Source: Karstenula rhodostoma CBS 690.94 (taxonomy: Eukaryota > Ascomycota > Dothideomycetes > Pleosporales > Didymosphaeriaceae). Taken from it: 64,000 nucleotides of DNA. Position numbers and translations under genes: made by a program. Shown here one piece after another: positions 11,765-21,955 of this stretch; positions within the stretch are counted from its first letter, which is position 1; each line of letters begins with the position of its first letter. The stretch covers positions 1,715,478 through 1,779,477 of the forward strand of contig MU001500.1 in NCBI GenBank assembly GCA_010093485.1, given 5' to 3'. The notes beneath the pieces were generated by a model that saw only the letters and a list, made by a program, of their open reading frames with translations, did not search any database and was not told the DNA's origin.

Positions 11765-12483
11765 GCGTTGCGGGTGTGGATGGTGGGTGGGTTGAAGGGG
11801 ATGAGGTGGTATGTGGATGATGGGTGTGATCGGACGGGGTTTCGGGCTTGCTGCAAAACAACGCTTGCCCCCCTCGATTGCGGCCCGGTCGTCTTCTCCA
11901 GACCATCCATGCTGCCTTATAGCTGGCGGCACTCGATTCGATGTCCCAGCCTTACCACCTTCACCAGTGCTGGCTCTCTAGCCAACGCCCTTTCGATCGA
12001 TTGGATGGCGTATGAATAGCCTCACGAATAATCTCACCAACAAGCGACAGCTGCCTAGCTCTTCTGTGATTTGACCCTACCATACCCAGCCCAACCTGCT
12101 CAACGACCCATCACCTCCAGAAATTCTATCACAACGTGTATCCGAGATTTGGTGGTTTTTGGTGACCGGGTTGTGTTGTGAGTATTTTCTAGGTATGTTC
12201 GCGGAGTTGGCGTGAGCGAAAAAAACCGTACCGTGCAGCTGAATATTTGAAAACAATGGCAACGGGGTTTGTGTGGTGATGATTGCTATAGCGCGGGTTG
12301 TGCAGGTATGTTGATTGAATAGATGAGGTATTCGGTTTCGTGTTTGTTTTTAAGATGTAGGCATACTTGGGTATTAATCCCGCACCTTACGTCCCATTCG
12401 CATCCAAAAGCCACCCTGGTCCTGTCTACCCCTCAAACCATCCCCTTTCACGACCCCCTTCCCATTCTCCCGAATCCCCCCCC
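11765..12483. other. Intergenic between convergent genes
   Basis: Contains the two 3' regions. No gene or repeat is seen. Confidence 0.5.
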
Positions 12484-13566
12484 TCACCACTCCCGCTCCC
12501 CACCCGCCGCCGCTCCACCGTCCCCCACAACCTCCTTCCAAGCAACCTTCTCCTCACAAACCCACTCATAATCCCAATACCTCACCTTCCCCCCCACACT
12601 CAGCACCGCCGGCGTAAAAGCAGGCGCGCACGGGATAAACTGATCGCCAATCCTCACAGTGCGCTTCCACTGGCCCAGCTGCCCCTCCTCGTCCTTATCT
12701 CTATCCGCCACCCACTCCCACCGCTCCACACTCAGATACGCCCCCTTCATCACAATCCCCTGACAGTACCGCCCCAGCCGCACCACCACGCCCCTCACAT
12801 GGTGCTTTTCGTCCTCGCACCGAAGCACAATCGAGTACACGGGGGGATCCCGCTCCTCCCTCGTCGGCGCGGACTGGATGCTTCCATCCGTCCAGAGTTC
12901 CTCGTACGCCCACATGTTCCCCGTCGCGGGGTTGATGCCTTTGCCGAATTCCAGCGTTTGCGTTGCGGACAGCGGGAACATGGTGCCCTCGTCCTCGGGG
13001 ATGGCGGGGGAGGGCGCAGCTACGGGATGGCGGCTGTCGAGCCAGTGGGTCCAGGAGGCGTGGGTGACGGGGGCGGGCCAAGAGCGCGGGGGCGCGGTGT
13101 GGTGGGCTGCGTGCTCGGTTGTGCCGTGTGGGTAGGGGTCTGGGATGGGGTGGGAGGCCGAGGTGCCCGCGAAGGCCCAGTCGAGTCTGCGTATATCCGC
13201 ATTAGCCCGGCTTCCCTTCCATTCTGTTGCAGAAAGGGTGGGTAGGTCATATGTCACGTGCTCTCCCCTTCCCCACCGGCAGCTGCACAGAACTCACCTC
13301 GCCCGCGGTCCCCCTTCGTTAGGCAGCTCCGGATCATCCTCTAGAATCGGCTTGAATACGCGGACGTCGACGAACTGCTTCGTCGTGCTGGTCAGGACGA
13401 GCGAAGACGTGGGCTCGACGGGCGTCGAGGGGAGGTCGAGCGGGTTTTGGGACGGCAGGCCTGGGGAGTAGGGGATGGGCGTGCCGGGCGGCAGCGGGTG
13501 AGGCAGCGGGTAGAAGTAGGTGCGGTGCGATATGCTTGCGTTTGCGGGATTGGACTCGACAGGCAT
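12484..13566 (-). CDS. HRI1: Hri1-family protein
   Basis: Exons 13566-13298 and 13186-12484 flank a 111-bp intron (GTGAGT donor); the spliced product is 323 aa. It matches the Hri1 family, which has two related beta-barrel halves. Visible family features are an N-terminal half with SSLVLTSTTKQFVDVRVFKP and LDWAFAG, and a C-terminal half with WTDGSIQ, EDEKHHVRGVVVRLGRYCQGIV, and a closing KVRYWDYEWVCEEKVAW. In budding yeast Hri1 is a soluble protein found with the Hrr25 casein kinase and the secretory pathway; its biochemical activity is not known. The start is the first ATG of a clean exon. Assignment is from overall pattern and is strong. Confidence 0.88.
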
Positions 13567-14037
13567 TGTGTTGGTGTCGTCGAGTGTTGTGCGGCGTGGG
13601 ATTGGGCGATTGAGGTCAGGCGGGGAAGTGCGCGTACGGAGCGTTTGTTATCTGGAGCGCGTGGTGACGGGGAGAGCTTGGTGTGGAGCTTGCGGCCCCG
13701 CGCTTGGAGTTTACTTGAGCGAAGTGAACTCGATCAACACCAAAGTTGGCTGCAGTGCGCCGTGCGTTGATGTTGTAATGGAACCGAATGCGACGAAACA
13801 TTTTGCGAACGATGTAAAATATTCAAAAATCGTGTACCATGGGTACACACATACGTAGAATTGATATGCACGAGGCAATGGTGGCTGCATTGAGGACTAG
13901 ATATCATTCACTGCTTCTGTAGCAGGCTACCCCAAACCATTGACGCCGCCCATGCTGGGAATATCCATCGCCAAACCGTGATCACCGTTTTTGGGAAATC
14001 GTTAAGCATACCGCTGCGCCATCCTGGGACGATACGC
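13567..14037. other. Intergenic
   Basis: Holds the promoter of the minus-strand HRI1 gene and the 3' region of the minus-strand eL13 gene. No further element is seen. Confidence 0.5.
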
Positions 14038-14858
14038 TTATTTCTTCTTAGAATCGGCCTCGTCGGCCTTGGCCTTGGCACGCTTCTCGCGGGCACCGGC
14101 GTAGCGCTGCACGGCACGCTGGTCGCGGAGCTTCCTGTAGGCGTTCTCGGTGGCCTCGACGCTGCCGATGGAAGCCTCTTCGAAGACAGCCTTGTTGACG
14201 ATAGGGAAGACGGAGCTGGTGGAGGTGACGGTGGTCTCGCCCTTCTTGGCGGCCTTGACGTCCTCAGCGGAGGCGTCACCGCTCTTGGTCTTGCCGTTGC
14301 GGCGGGGGAAGAGGATAAGCTTCTTCCTGTACTCCTGGAGGCGCTCGACGTTGGCCTTGAGGCTCTCCTCGGAGAGGTTCTGGCGGCGGGGGTCGACGGA
14401 GATACCGATGGTGGGTGCGAGCTTGCGGGGGATGCCGGCGGCCTTCAACTCAGCAAGAGAGAAACCACGACCGGGGCGCACGCGGCGGTTGTCTGCATCG
14501 AGATTAGCCGATTACTTCCTCTGCATCCCCAGCAGACGTACACTTGACGGTCGGGCAGCGGACTACAGGTCGCAGCTTGTCGACGGGACGAGGCGCGACC
14601 TTGGTGATCTTTGCGGCACGGGCATCGCGACGGCTCTTCTTCCTGCCAGCCTAATCCAAACGATTAACATCTTCATCTGACACAGGCGCCGCTACTCTCA
14701 GCGGTTTGAGAGGGGATTTACCTGGTCGAAGTGCACGCGGACGTAGCGCTGCCTGTAAAGCTGTTAGCGATGTCGCATCGAGAGGGCTTCAATCGCGTTG
14801 CCTACCAGTCCTTGTGGAAGTGGTTCTTCTGGATCTGCTGGTTGTGCTTGATGGCCAT
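14038..14858 (-). CDS. RPL13: 60S ribosomal protein eL13
   Basis: Four exons on the minus strand, 14858-14806, 14752-14722, 14650-14542 and 14492-14038, all with GT-AG introns and matching phases, give 215 aa, the usual size for eL13. The start [20 protein letters not shown] and the blocks [34 protein letters not shown] and [12 protein letters not shown] are typical of the family. The C-terminus is Lys/Ala-rich and ends in KKK. It is a structural protein of the large cytosolic ribosomal subunit. The first three exons are short and the introns sit in the first half of the gene, as is usual for highly expressed fungal ribosomal genes. Confidence 0.96.
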
Positions 14859-15437
14859 TTTTGCAGATTTTGGTCGCGACCTGTGGTTAGTACGGCTGAG
14901 CAAAGGTTCGAAATGACAAAGTTCTGTGATGGGCAAAATTCGCTTACGGCGGGCGGCCAAACCATTTTGCCGGCCGCTAACCTTCAGTGGTTCTGGCTGC
15001 TCGGTTGCACAGCCAAGTGGATCGTCAACTTCATTTCTCCAGCGATATCCTACCTTCTAGCCTGCACAGTACTGCTTTCCGTCACTGCGCTCATGCGAGA
15101 TTCATGCGCAGCCCCAGAAGAAGAATCACTTACAAATACTAACGACGAATTTCACGAACCCCAAGATTTAGGCCATTCACATCAAGGTTAACATAGTTAT
15201 ACAAACGTTGGTTACTATCTACGGTGCATTCCTCATCGCAGCGGTACAAACAGTGGTATCCATCAAACATCCAAAAGATCAGAGTCGAGTGCGCCTTTGT
15301 AGACATTACAACATGGCAATCGTGCCAATCAAAGATGCCAAAGCATAGAATACAAGTCGAAAATCACTCCATACAAACTCCAAGTTTTCTCGTCCATCGT
15401 TCCAGATCGTCACTCGTAAGATACTGCTGAAAACAGT
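14859..15437. other. Intergenic, eL13 promoter region
   Basis: Upstream region of eL13 and 3' region of the next minus-strand gene. No reading frame is convincing. Confidence 0.5.
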
Positions 15438-16964
15438 CTAGTCTCTCGGACCAAGCCCGATCCCCAGACCATAGCCCCCGTCTATCCGACCCCGCTTGGT
15501 CGGACTCGCGTGGTGCTCGGACAGCTGCCGCTTCTTGTCGTGCTCCGCTGAACGGGTCAGGCCGTGTCCTTTCTTGACTTGGCCGAAGATCTTACTTTGG
15601 ACTAGGTTTGACTGTGAAGAGGGAACTGAACTCCTCTTGGACACTGAGGGTGCCCTGCGGAGCATGCTGGTTGCGAGTTGGCTGGCCTGCGATTCGGTCA
15701 CTTCCTCTTCTCTGTCGGTGAAGGCTTCTTCCTCATCGACGCTGGAAGCAGTGATGGTGGAATTGCTGCTTTCGCGTCGAGCGTGTGCAGCTTTGACAAC
15801 TCCACTCCCTTGCTGGTAGTGAGCTTGAGGTGCCGACTGAGGGATGTTGATGGCGGAGAAAGTCGTCGGCGTTCGCGGGATCTCGATGGGAACGTGAGCA
15901 GAACGCCCCCTTGGCGTCTGAGGGAGCGACGACATGGACTGCGCACCTCGGGCGTGCCCGAATCGAGACCGAGGCCCATATGACCTTGCCGGCGTTGAAG
16001 GTGCTGTGGCGGTCTCTTGGCTAAGCATCTTATCTGCCAACAGGAGTGCCTCGAAATTGCTCTGCCCTCTGCTGTTCTCCTCAGCCAGGGCAGACACACG
16101 ATTGAGCTTGTGACGCGGAGTTGCATGCGGAGTGCCGAAAGCAGAACGTGGCGACTCGTTCATTTGCTCCAGGTACGGTAGGTACGGCGCAATGTGGTCG
16201 CGGTTCTTGCGAATCCTCGACTTCAGGCGGTCGTTCTCTTCCATCAGCCCAGCAAGTTCGCCCTCGCGATGTTCGGTCAAGCGTTTCTGCTGGTCATACA
16301 AGTCTCGTAGCTCTTCATTCTCGTCCTGCAGCAATTGCATCTGGCGATTCATTTCAGATATCACAATGGCATTGGCAGCGACGTTTGGCAACTCGTGGTA
16401 GGTCTGCTCAGGCCTCGTCTGGTTTCGGCGCTTCTCCTCGGCCTTTTGCAGAACATCGATCTCACGCTGAGCCATGGCCAACTCCACAGCCATTCGGCTT
16501 GCCGACTCCTGACCTTCCATCACAGCCATGTTGTACTGCAATTTGTGGTGTGCAGCTGATAGCCGGACGTCTCGCAGCTTGCCAGTAAGGTCGTTGACCA
16601 TGGTACGAAGCTCCTCGGTCGATGCATGGTTGACCTGCTCCGGGGAGTAAAGGGCGGCGGCGGATTCGGCCAGGGCAGAAGGCTGGTTTGGTAGCTTCGA
16701 GGTCGGTGGGGGAGATGAAAGCCCGGGTGTCGGAGGTGACGGTGTCCGTACCACGGAACGGGTGCTTGGTAGCTGGGATGACGGTGGTGGAGTCATGGAA
16801 GAGGTCGTACGCGGTGCTGGGGATGTGAACTTTTCAATCTTGGCGACTGGAGATGCAGAGCGCGAGGCAGATCGCAGAGCGGGCGTCGCGGGCCTCGATA
16901 GCTGCGTTGAAGGGATAAGTACAGACTCCTGGGAGGCCTGCGACAACGGGGCCTGGGAGTCCAT
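15438..16964 (-). CDS. Coiled-coil protein with Ser/Pro-rich ends
   Basis: Single exon of 508 aa from the ATG at 16964 (MDSQAPLSQASQES). The frame stays open 561 bases further upstream, but that part lacks coding character and overlaps the likely promoter. Residues 1-115 are Ser/Thr/Pro-rich with many SP/TP sites. Residues about 120-330 form a coiled coil (AVELAMAQREIDVLQKAEEK, MQLLQDENEELRDLYDQQKR, LAGLMEENDRLKSRIRKNRD). The rest is Ser/Arg-rich with more SP/TP sites (RTPTTF, ASPTKRGR) and a KRGR basic patch. This layout suggests a phosphorylated cytoskeletal, spindle-pole or septum-associated scaffold, but that is inference; I do not recognise the family. It is divergently oriented to the LRR gene. 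Confidence 0.75.
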   Translation of the reverse strand: MDSQAPLSQASQESVLIPSTQLSRPATPALRSASRSASPVAKIEKFTSPAPRTTSSMTPPPSSQLPSTRSVVRTPSPPTPGLSSPPPTSKLPNQPSALAESAAALYSPEQVNHASTEELRTMVNDLTGKLRDVRLSAAHHKLQYNMAVMEGQESASRMAVELAMAQREIDVLQKAEEKRRNQTRPEQTYHELPNVAANAIVISEMNRQMQLLQDENEELRDLYDQQKRLTEHREGELAGLMEENDRLKSRIRKNRDHIAPYLPYLEQMNESPRSAFGTPHATPRHKLNRVSALAEENSRGQSNFEALLLADKMLSQETATAPSTPARSYGPRSRFGHARGAQSMSSLPQTPRGRSAHVPIEIPRTPTTFSAINIPQSAPQAHYQQGSGVVKAAHARRESSNSTITASSVDEEEAFTDREEEVTESQASQLATSMLRRAPSVSKRSSVPSSQSNLVQSKIFGQVKKGHGLTRSAEHDKKRQLSEHHASPTKRGRIDGGYGLGIGLGPRD

Positions 16965-17642
16965 TCTGCCTAGGCGCAAACGGGACCGAGACGCGACCGA
17001 CACGTCAGAATTGCGGACGGGACGCGCGCTGTTTGCAAGGCTCGACAGTACGCGATGCAACGGCTGCCCGTGGTTTGCGCGACACGTGAAGGAATGCGAA
17101 GACGGGAGCAAGGCGCGTTGGTGGTCGAGGACCGTGGCGGTGAGCGGGGCTGTCACGTCGGGCGCGCGCAGCAGCGATATGTGGGTATGCGTCCGGACGG
17201 TTCGGTTCGCAGTCGCGCACGCAATGCGATCAATGTCAAGGCAGACGTAGCAATGCGCAGGGTATAGGGAGACGTGTGGCGTGTGTCGGACGGGGCGTGG
17301 AGGAGGAGTGAACAGGCGGAGCAGGCAGTTGCGGGAGGCTGGCGCGGGCAGCAGCGAGGCACGAAAGTGGTTCGTCCTTGCCGCTTTGGGCTGGCTTCGT
17401 TTTGAAACGGGCCCCGACATGCAAGCTTGCGTTGCGAAGGGTAACCAGCTCTCCCGCGTGCTCAGGCACGCATGCGAGCCCTGCTCTCGAATTGCCGAAT
17501 TGCTGAATTGCTGCTCACCATACAAATCATTTCACGGTTGCAGGCGCCTCCTCCCTGTCTGTTCCCCGTGGTTGGCCATGGGTCGTTCCCATCGTGCGTG
17601 AACAACACGCGCCGACACGTTACTCGTCCCTCAACGACCACT
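16965..17642. promoter_or_regulatory. Shared divergent promoter region
   Basis: About 680 bases lie between two divergent start codons. The region is GC-rich, with no TATA box recognised. Open frames here are extensions of the flanking genes or shadows. Confidence 0.45.
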
Positions 17643-20600
17643 ATGGAGCAGCCTTCCGGGATGCCACGCCCGTCGTCGGGGATCCCACGCCTGTCCTCAC
17701 GCCTCCCTGTGCTCAGGCCGGCCGGCAGCCAAAGCCAGCTGCGCTCCACCCCGTCTACCGAGCAGCTGCGCAAGAAGCCGTCGCTGTCTGCACTCTCGCG
17801 GGACAGCCAGCCGCCGCGCCTGCAGAAGAAGCCGTCGCAGTCTGCCATCTCACGAGTCGGCCAGTCGCCGCTACAGAAGAAGCCCTCGCTCTCTTCTGTT
17901 CCACGTACCAGTCAACCGCTGCTGCAGAAGAAGCCTTCGGTTTCTTCAATCTCCCGGATCAGCCAACCGCCGCCGTCTCTGCAGAAGAAGCTCTCGAGAA
18001 CGTCCCTCGCCCGACCATCGATTGCCCCTCCGGCGCCTGCCAATACGACCTCGAACAGGCCATCTGTGCTCTCTACCAAACGCTCCGTTCCCAGCCTTGC
18101 AGGGCGGAACGCTGCCCCTGACGCTTCCGTGTTTAAGAAACCTACTGGTCGTCCGTCATCGCGACAGACTAGGGCCCGCGTGCAGCCGACAAAACTATCC
18201 AATGGAGCACAAAACGACGACGTATTGGGAGACTTGGATGCATTTCGCTCCGCCTCGAGAGCGTCTTCAAGAGCTAGCTCGCGAGCAGGGTTCCGCGACA
18301 CCGAGCCGCAGTATGCGTTGGACGTCGATGAAGATGCGCTCGGACCGGTAGTGAGGAAGTCGCGCCCGTCTCTGTCAGATCGAACCATTGAGAGTCTATC
18401 ACAATTGCCCCCCTCACCAGCCGGCAGCAGGGGGCGTCGAAGATCGAGCTTCTTCAACGATGGCGATTCAATGGGTCCGCCGCCGAGACCTGCCTCAGCT
18501 TTGTCGAATGGAAGACGACCTACCACAAGCGATGGAACGCTACGAGCAGTGCCGGCCACACCACAGAGAGGCGCTCTCGCTTTCCAACAAGGTACACGGC
18601 TCAATGTTTACCTTGAACGTACCGAAGCTAACGGCATCCCAGGTTCTATGACGGCCCCGCGTAGCGCCAGTGACTCAATGACTGGCACATCGGGAACGCC
18701 CAGCAAGTTATCGTCCATAGCCCGTCCTCCTTCAATGGTGAAAAAACCGCCTCTTTCCCAGGTGCAAAACCTGCAGTCAACGCCAAATGTTCGGCCACTA
18801 TCCAACAGCAAGACCATGGTGGCGAGAACGCCAAAGTCGCAAACTTCCATGGCAGGCACTTATGGTCAAGCTATATCACCACCAGCGACTACGCCAGTAT
18901 CTACAACTGCAGCGGCAAAAAAGACCCCAGGAACGGCTCGGAAGACAGTAAATTCCTCTGCTGCACTGAGAGAACAGCTTGCCAAAGCAAAAGCTGCCAA
19001 GGGGTCGGAAATAACGAATAGTGCAGATGCCACCTCATCCAAACCCAGCTCCTCCCAGTCATTGCGCGACCAGATTGCAAAGGCCAAAGCCGCAAAGCGG
19101 GCCAACGTCACAAGCCCACCACGTCCGCGCACCAACACTCCACCGCGCGATGCCATCATTCCAGACCCAGTTGAAATTGCTAGTTTCGACTTCGGCTTGG
19201 ACGACCCTTTCAATCAGCGACCCAAGGGAGCATCTCTGCTGCGGAAGCGCGTTGATGCTGCTCGCGCAGATGGCAGGCTCAACCTAGCCGCAATGGACTT
19301 GAGTGAGATACCCGAAGAAGTATTGAACATGTACGAATACAATCCCGAGGTCAATACCGCATGGGGTGAGGTTGTCGATCTCACTTCCATGATAGTGGCC
19401 GACAACAATCTTCAACTCCTCCCCGATTCCATGTTTCCCGACGTGGACTATGAAGCTGCGATGGATATGGAAGACGTGGTTCCACAATTTGGTGGCATCC
19501 TGAATCTCGACCTCCACGGCAACGCGTTCCGAGAGCTTCCATTGGGCTTGGGACGACTGCCGCAACTCTCCAAACTCAATCTGTCCAGGAACAAGTTGAC
19601 CACGGACTCATTGACCGTTGTGTTCCAGATTGCTACTCTCCGTGAGCTCAAGCTTGCGGAGAATGAACTTACAGGCGCTCTCCCTGCCCAGATTGAAAAT
19701 TTGACGTCGTTGGAAACCTTGGACCTGCAGGCAAATCGACTATCCAGCTTGCCGCCCGAAATACGAGCTCTTACTCATCTGAAGGTGTTGAATATAGCGG
19801 ACAACAAATTTACCAGCCTCCCAAGCGACGTTTTTACATCCATGCCGGTGATCGATTTGAACGCGTCCAAAAACTCTTTCAGTGGCACCTTTTTCGAGGT
19901 GGAGACTGTTCCGAATCTACAGACTCTTACTCTAGCTAACAACTTGCTCACAAGCCTCTGTGGCTCCGATACAGTGTTGCTTCCTTCTATGAAGCATCTT
20001 GATCTTTCGATGAACAGATTATCCAACCTGCCGAATATGGCCGATTGGACGAGTCTGGTCACTTTGCTCGCTGGCGAGAACAGCCTTTCGACCTTCCCGG
20101 AAGGGTTCTGTTCGTTGAAGCAGCTACGGAATGCAGATTTCACAGCAAACAACATCAACAAGATGGATGAGCAGATAGCTTTCATGGAGTGCCTAGAGAA
20201 CCTGACGCTCGCAGCCAATCCACTTCGCGAGCGCAAGTACATGACAATGAATGCAGAGGACATCAAGCACGATCTCATGTCAAAACTGGATCCTGGAATA
20301 GTGCCAGAGGGGGACTTGCTTCAGGACCTGGCCAATGGAGAGGAGCTGGAAACTGAAAACAACGGCTGGAAACTGACGCCTTCTGGCGCCCTCGACCTCT
20401 CATCTCAAAACATGACCGAAGTAGATGGAGACGCCCTAGCATCGTTCGCTGAGTCGCATAACGTTAAGCAACTGCATCTGCAGCAGAATTCACTTACCAT
20501 ACTACCGATGGCCATAGCGCAGCTTTCGTTCTTGACCGTTCTTGACCTGTCCAAGAACAACATGGTCGATCCGCTGTCAGAAAGTCTCGAGCTCCCTAAG

Positions 20601-21029
20601 CTTCGCGAACTTCGCCTCGCCAGCAACAAGCTCAAGTCGTTCCATGCAATCACCTCGATGCTATCAGCACCCAGTCTTCACCATCTCGACGTGTCCAACA
20701 ATAAGATAGCAGGATCGCTGCCGAACGTGCGCGAGTCATACCCTGGGCTTCTGACCCTGCTTGCATCCGACAACGGCATCGACGAAGTGTCCGCTGAGTC
20801 GCTGGAGGGTCTGAAGATCGTCAGCCTGGGCAACAACGAGATTGCGCGCCTGGATCCTTACATCGGTTTGCTCGCAGGTACGCTGACGAGTTTGGAAGTC
20901 GAGGGCAACAAGTTCCGCGTGCCGGGCTACGCGGTGCTCAAGAAGGGGACTGATGCCGTGCTGGCGTGGTTGAAAGACAAGGTCCCAGCTGCTACAGATG
21001 AGTTTGACCCAGGAAGCCCAGTCTTCTAG
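17643..21029 (+). CDS. LRRC40-like leucine-rich-repeat protein
   Basis: Single exon, 1,128 aa from the ATG at 17643 (MEQPSGMPRPSSG). Residues about 42-126 contain five tandem copies of a 15-20 residue unit with the core L-Q-K-K-P-S-x-S and a Ser-Arg. A long Ser/Thr/Pro/Arg-rich disordered stretch reaches to about residue 525. From there GRLNLAAMDLSEIPEEV and the following block resemble the start of LRRC40. About 20 leucine-rich repeats follow (LRELKLAENELTGALP, LETLDLQANRLSSLPPEI, LKVLNIADNKFTSLP) to the C-terminus. LRR solenoids bind protein partners; in fungi such long-tailed LRR proteins are usually cytoplasmic or cortical scaffolds. No kinase or other catalytic domain is present. Confidence 0.85.
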   Translation: MEQPSGMPRPSSGIPRLSSRLPVLRPAGSQSQLRSTPSTEQLRKKPSLSALSRDSQPPRLQKKPSQSAISRVGQSPLQKKPSLSSVPRTSQPLLQKKPSVSSISRISQPPPSLQKKLSRTSLARPSIAPPAPANTTSNRPSVLSTKRSVPSLAGRNAAPDASVFKKPTGRPSSRQTRARVQPTKLSNGAQNDDVLGDLDAFRSASRASSRASSRAGFRDTEPQYALDVDEDALGPVVRKSRPSLSDRTIESLSQLPPSPAGSRGRRRSSFFNDGDSMGPPPRPASALSNGRRPTTSDGTLRAVPATPQRGALAFQQGTRLNVYLERTEANGIPGSMTAPRSASDSMTGTSGTPSKLSSIARPPSMVKKPPLSQVQNLQSTPNVRPLSNSKTMVARTPKSQTSMAGTYGQAISPPATTPVSTTAAAKKTPGTARKTVNSSAALREQLAKAKAAKGSEITNSADATSSKPSSSQSLRDQIAKAKAAKRANVTSPPRPRTNTPPRDAIIPDPVEIASFDFGLDDPFNQRPKGASLLRKRVDAARADGRLNLAAMDLSEIPEEVLNMYEYNPEVNTAWGEVVDLTSMIVADNNLQLLPDSMFPDVDYEAAMDMEDVVPQFGGILNLDLHGNAFRELPLGLGRLPQLSKLNLSRNKLTTDSLTVVFQIATLRELKLAENELTGALPAQIENLTSLETLDLQANRLSSLPPEIRALTHLKVLNIADNKFTSLPSDVFTSMPVIDLNASKNSFSGTFFEVETVPNLQTLTLANNLLTSLCGSDTVLLPSMKHLDLSMNRLSNLPNMADWTSLVTLLAGENSLSTFPEGFCSLKQLRNADFTANNINKMDEQIAFMECLENLTLAANPLRERKYMTMNAEDIKHDLMSKLDPGIVPEGDLLQDLANGEELETENNGWKLTPSGALDLSSQNMTEVDGDALASFAESHNVKQLHLQQNSLTILPMAIAQLSFLTVLDLSKNNMVDPLSESLELPKLRELRLASNKLKSFHAITSMLSAPSLHHLDVSNNKIAGSLPNVRESYPGLLTLLASDNGIDEVSAESLEGLKIVSLGNNEIARLDPYIGLLAGTLTSLEVEGNKFRVPGYAVLKKGTDAVLAWLKDKVPAATDEFDPGSPVF
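17766..18020 (+). repeat. Five-copy LQKKPS coding repeat
   Basis: Within the LRR gene, five degenerate in-frame copies of about 45-60 bases encode the core L-(R/Q)-K-K-(P/L)-S. Basic residues next to Ser make these plausible repeated phosphorylation or microtubule/membrane-binding sites; this is inference. Confidence 0.8.
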
Positions 21030-21955
21030 GCTCTTCGTTTCGTTACACAATTTTTTGGGATTCTTTGCTTGCCCAGGGCGTTTGAAATTGATACCTTGGT
21101 TAGTTGCTTGGCTTGGGTAGAAAGACGATCGGAAACGTCTTGCTTTGTACTGCTACTGGGCGGATGGTTATAGATGCCGCGCTTTCTTCCTTTGCCGCGG
21201 TTTTTTTTTTCGCTTCAGTTTCGGCTTCGTACTTGAATATTGTTAACTTGAATTGTAATTTATCGTTTTAATCACTCGGACGTGCTCCTTCAACAGCACT
21301 ACCTATGACCTCAACGTTCATGATGTTGCACTAACAACGAACAGGCTATCCCTGGAACTCGTCCGGTTATCCATGTTGCCCAAACTCACCAATCTGGTTT
21401 AGCGCCCCCAACACTCTGTCTCTGCTTATTCGTCCGCCTCGGACCAGCTCGCCCGTCTCAGCGCACGGCCACGCGCGAATGCTCAGCCTTGCGCTCGGAG
21501 AATGCACTTAACGCCGTGAGGACCCTGCATGGCGGTTGGTGAGGACATGCATGTTATCTGTGTTGGGGGTGTATTGTGGTTGCGGCCGTAAGTGCCAGTG
21601 GGGACTTCTTAATCTAAATACACTCTAGAGGAAAGCTTAATTAAGCTGAAAAGAGCTAAAGCTATCTAAAAGGGCTAAAACTATCCTTTTTACGTATAGT
21701 TCCTCTTATTGAGGGGCTTTGGATCCTTGCTTTGGAGGACCCACTGGGAGTGCTTATAGCCGCAACCACAGTAGAGGGACGGATTAAATAATGGAGCAGT
21801 GAAGTATAAAGACAGAGGAGTGAGGAGGGGGTGGTGTACAGCAAGATTCGCACACAGATTCAACATTCAGACCGGATTAACTACACCAACTTATCTACGC
21901 AAGACATCACCACTCCAACACCAGATCACTACCACTATCAAGAAACAATTCCAAG
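21030..21955. other. Intergenic with a MITE
   Basis: Apart from the inverted-repeat element at 21574-21771 nothing coding is seen. The 3' flank of the LRR gene has a T-rich run at 21207-21220. Confidence 0.5.
21574..21771. mobile_element. 198-bp MITE with terminal inverted repeats and TA duplication
   Basis: The left end (TTGTGGTTGCGGCCGTAAG) is matched by the reverse complement of the right end (CTGTGGTTGCGGCTATAAG), and similarity goes on through CAGTGGG for about 35 bases with small indels. Both ends are bordered by TA (21572-21573 and 21772-21773), which is the target duplication of Tc1/mariner-type elements. The interior is AT-rich and holds no reading frame, so it must be non-autonomous. 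The interior excess of TA and TAAAG words suggests old mutation or RIP. Confidence 0.75.

Noticed and set aside
10781..11932. Long minus-strand frame of 383 codons opposite the HTH/SAP-like gene
   Set aside because: It is the shadow of a GC-rich coding exon and has a His/Pro/Gly-rich, domainless product.
12367..13245. Plus-strand frame of 292 codons opposite HRI1
   Set aside because: It is the antisense shadow of HRI1, which has strong family motifs and a phase-correct intron.
16965..17525. N-terminal extension of 187 residues of the coiled-coil gene at 15438-16964
   Set aside because: The frame is open, but composition is unlike the rest, it overlaps the divergent promoter, and MDSQ at 16964 is a better start.
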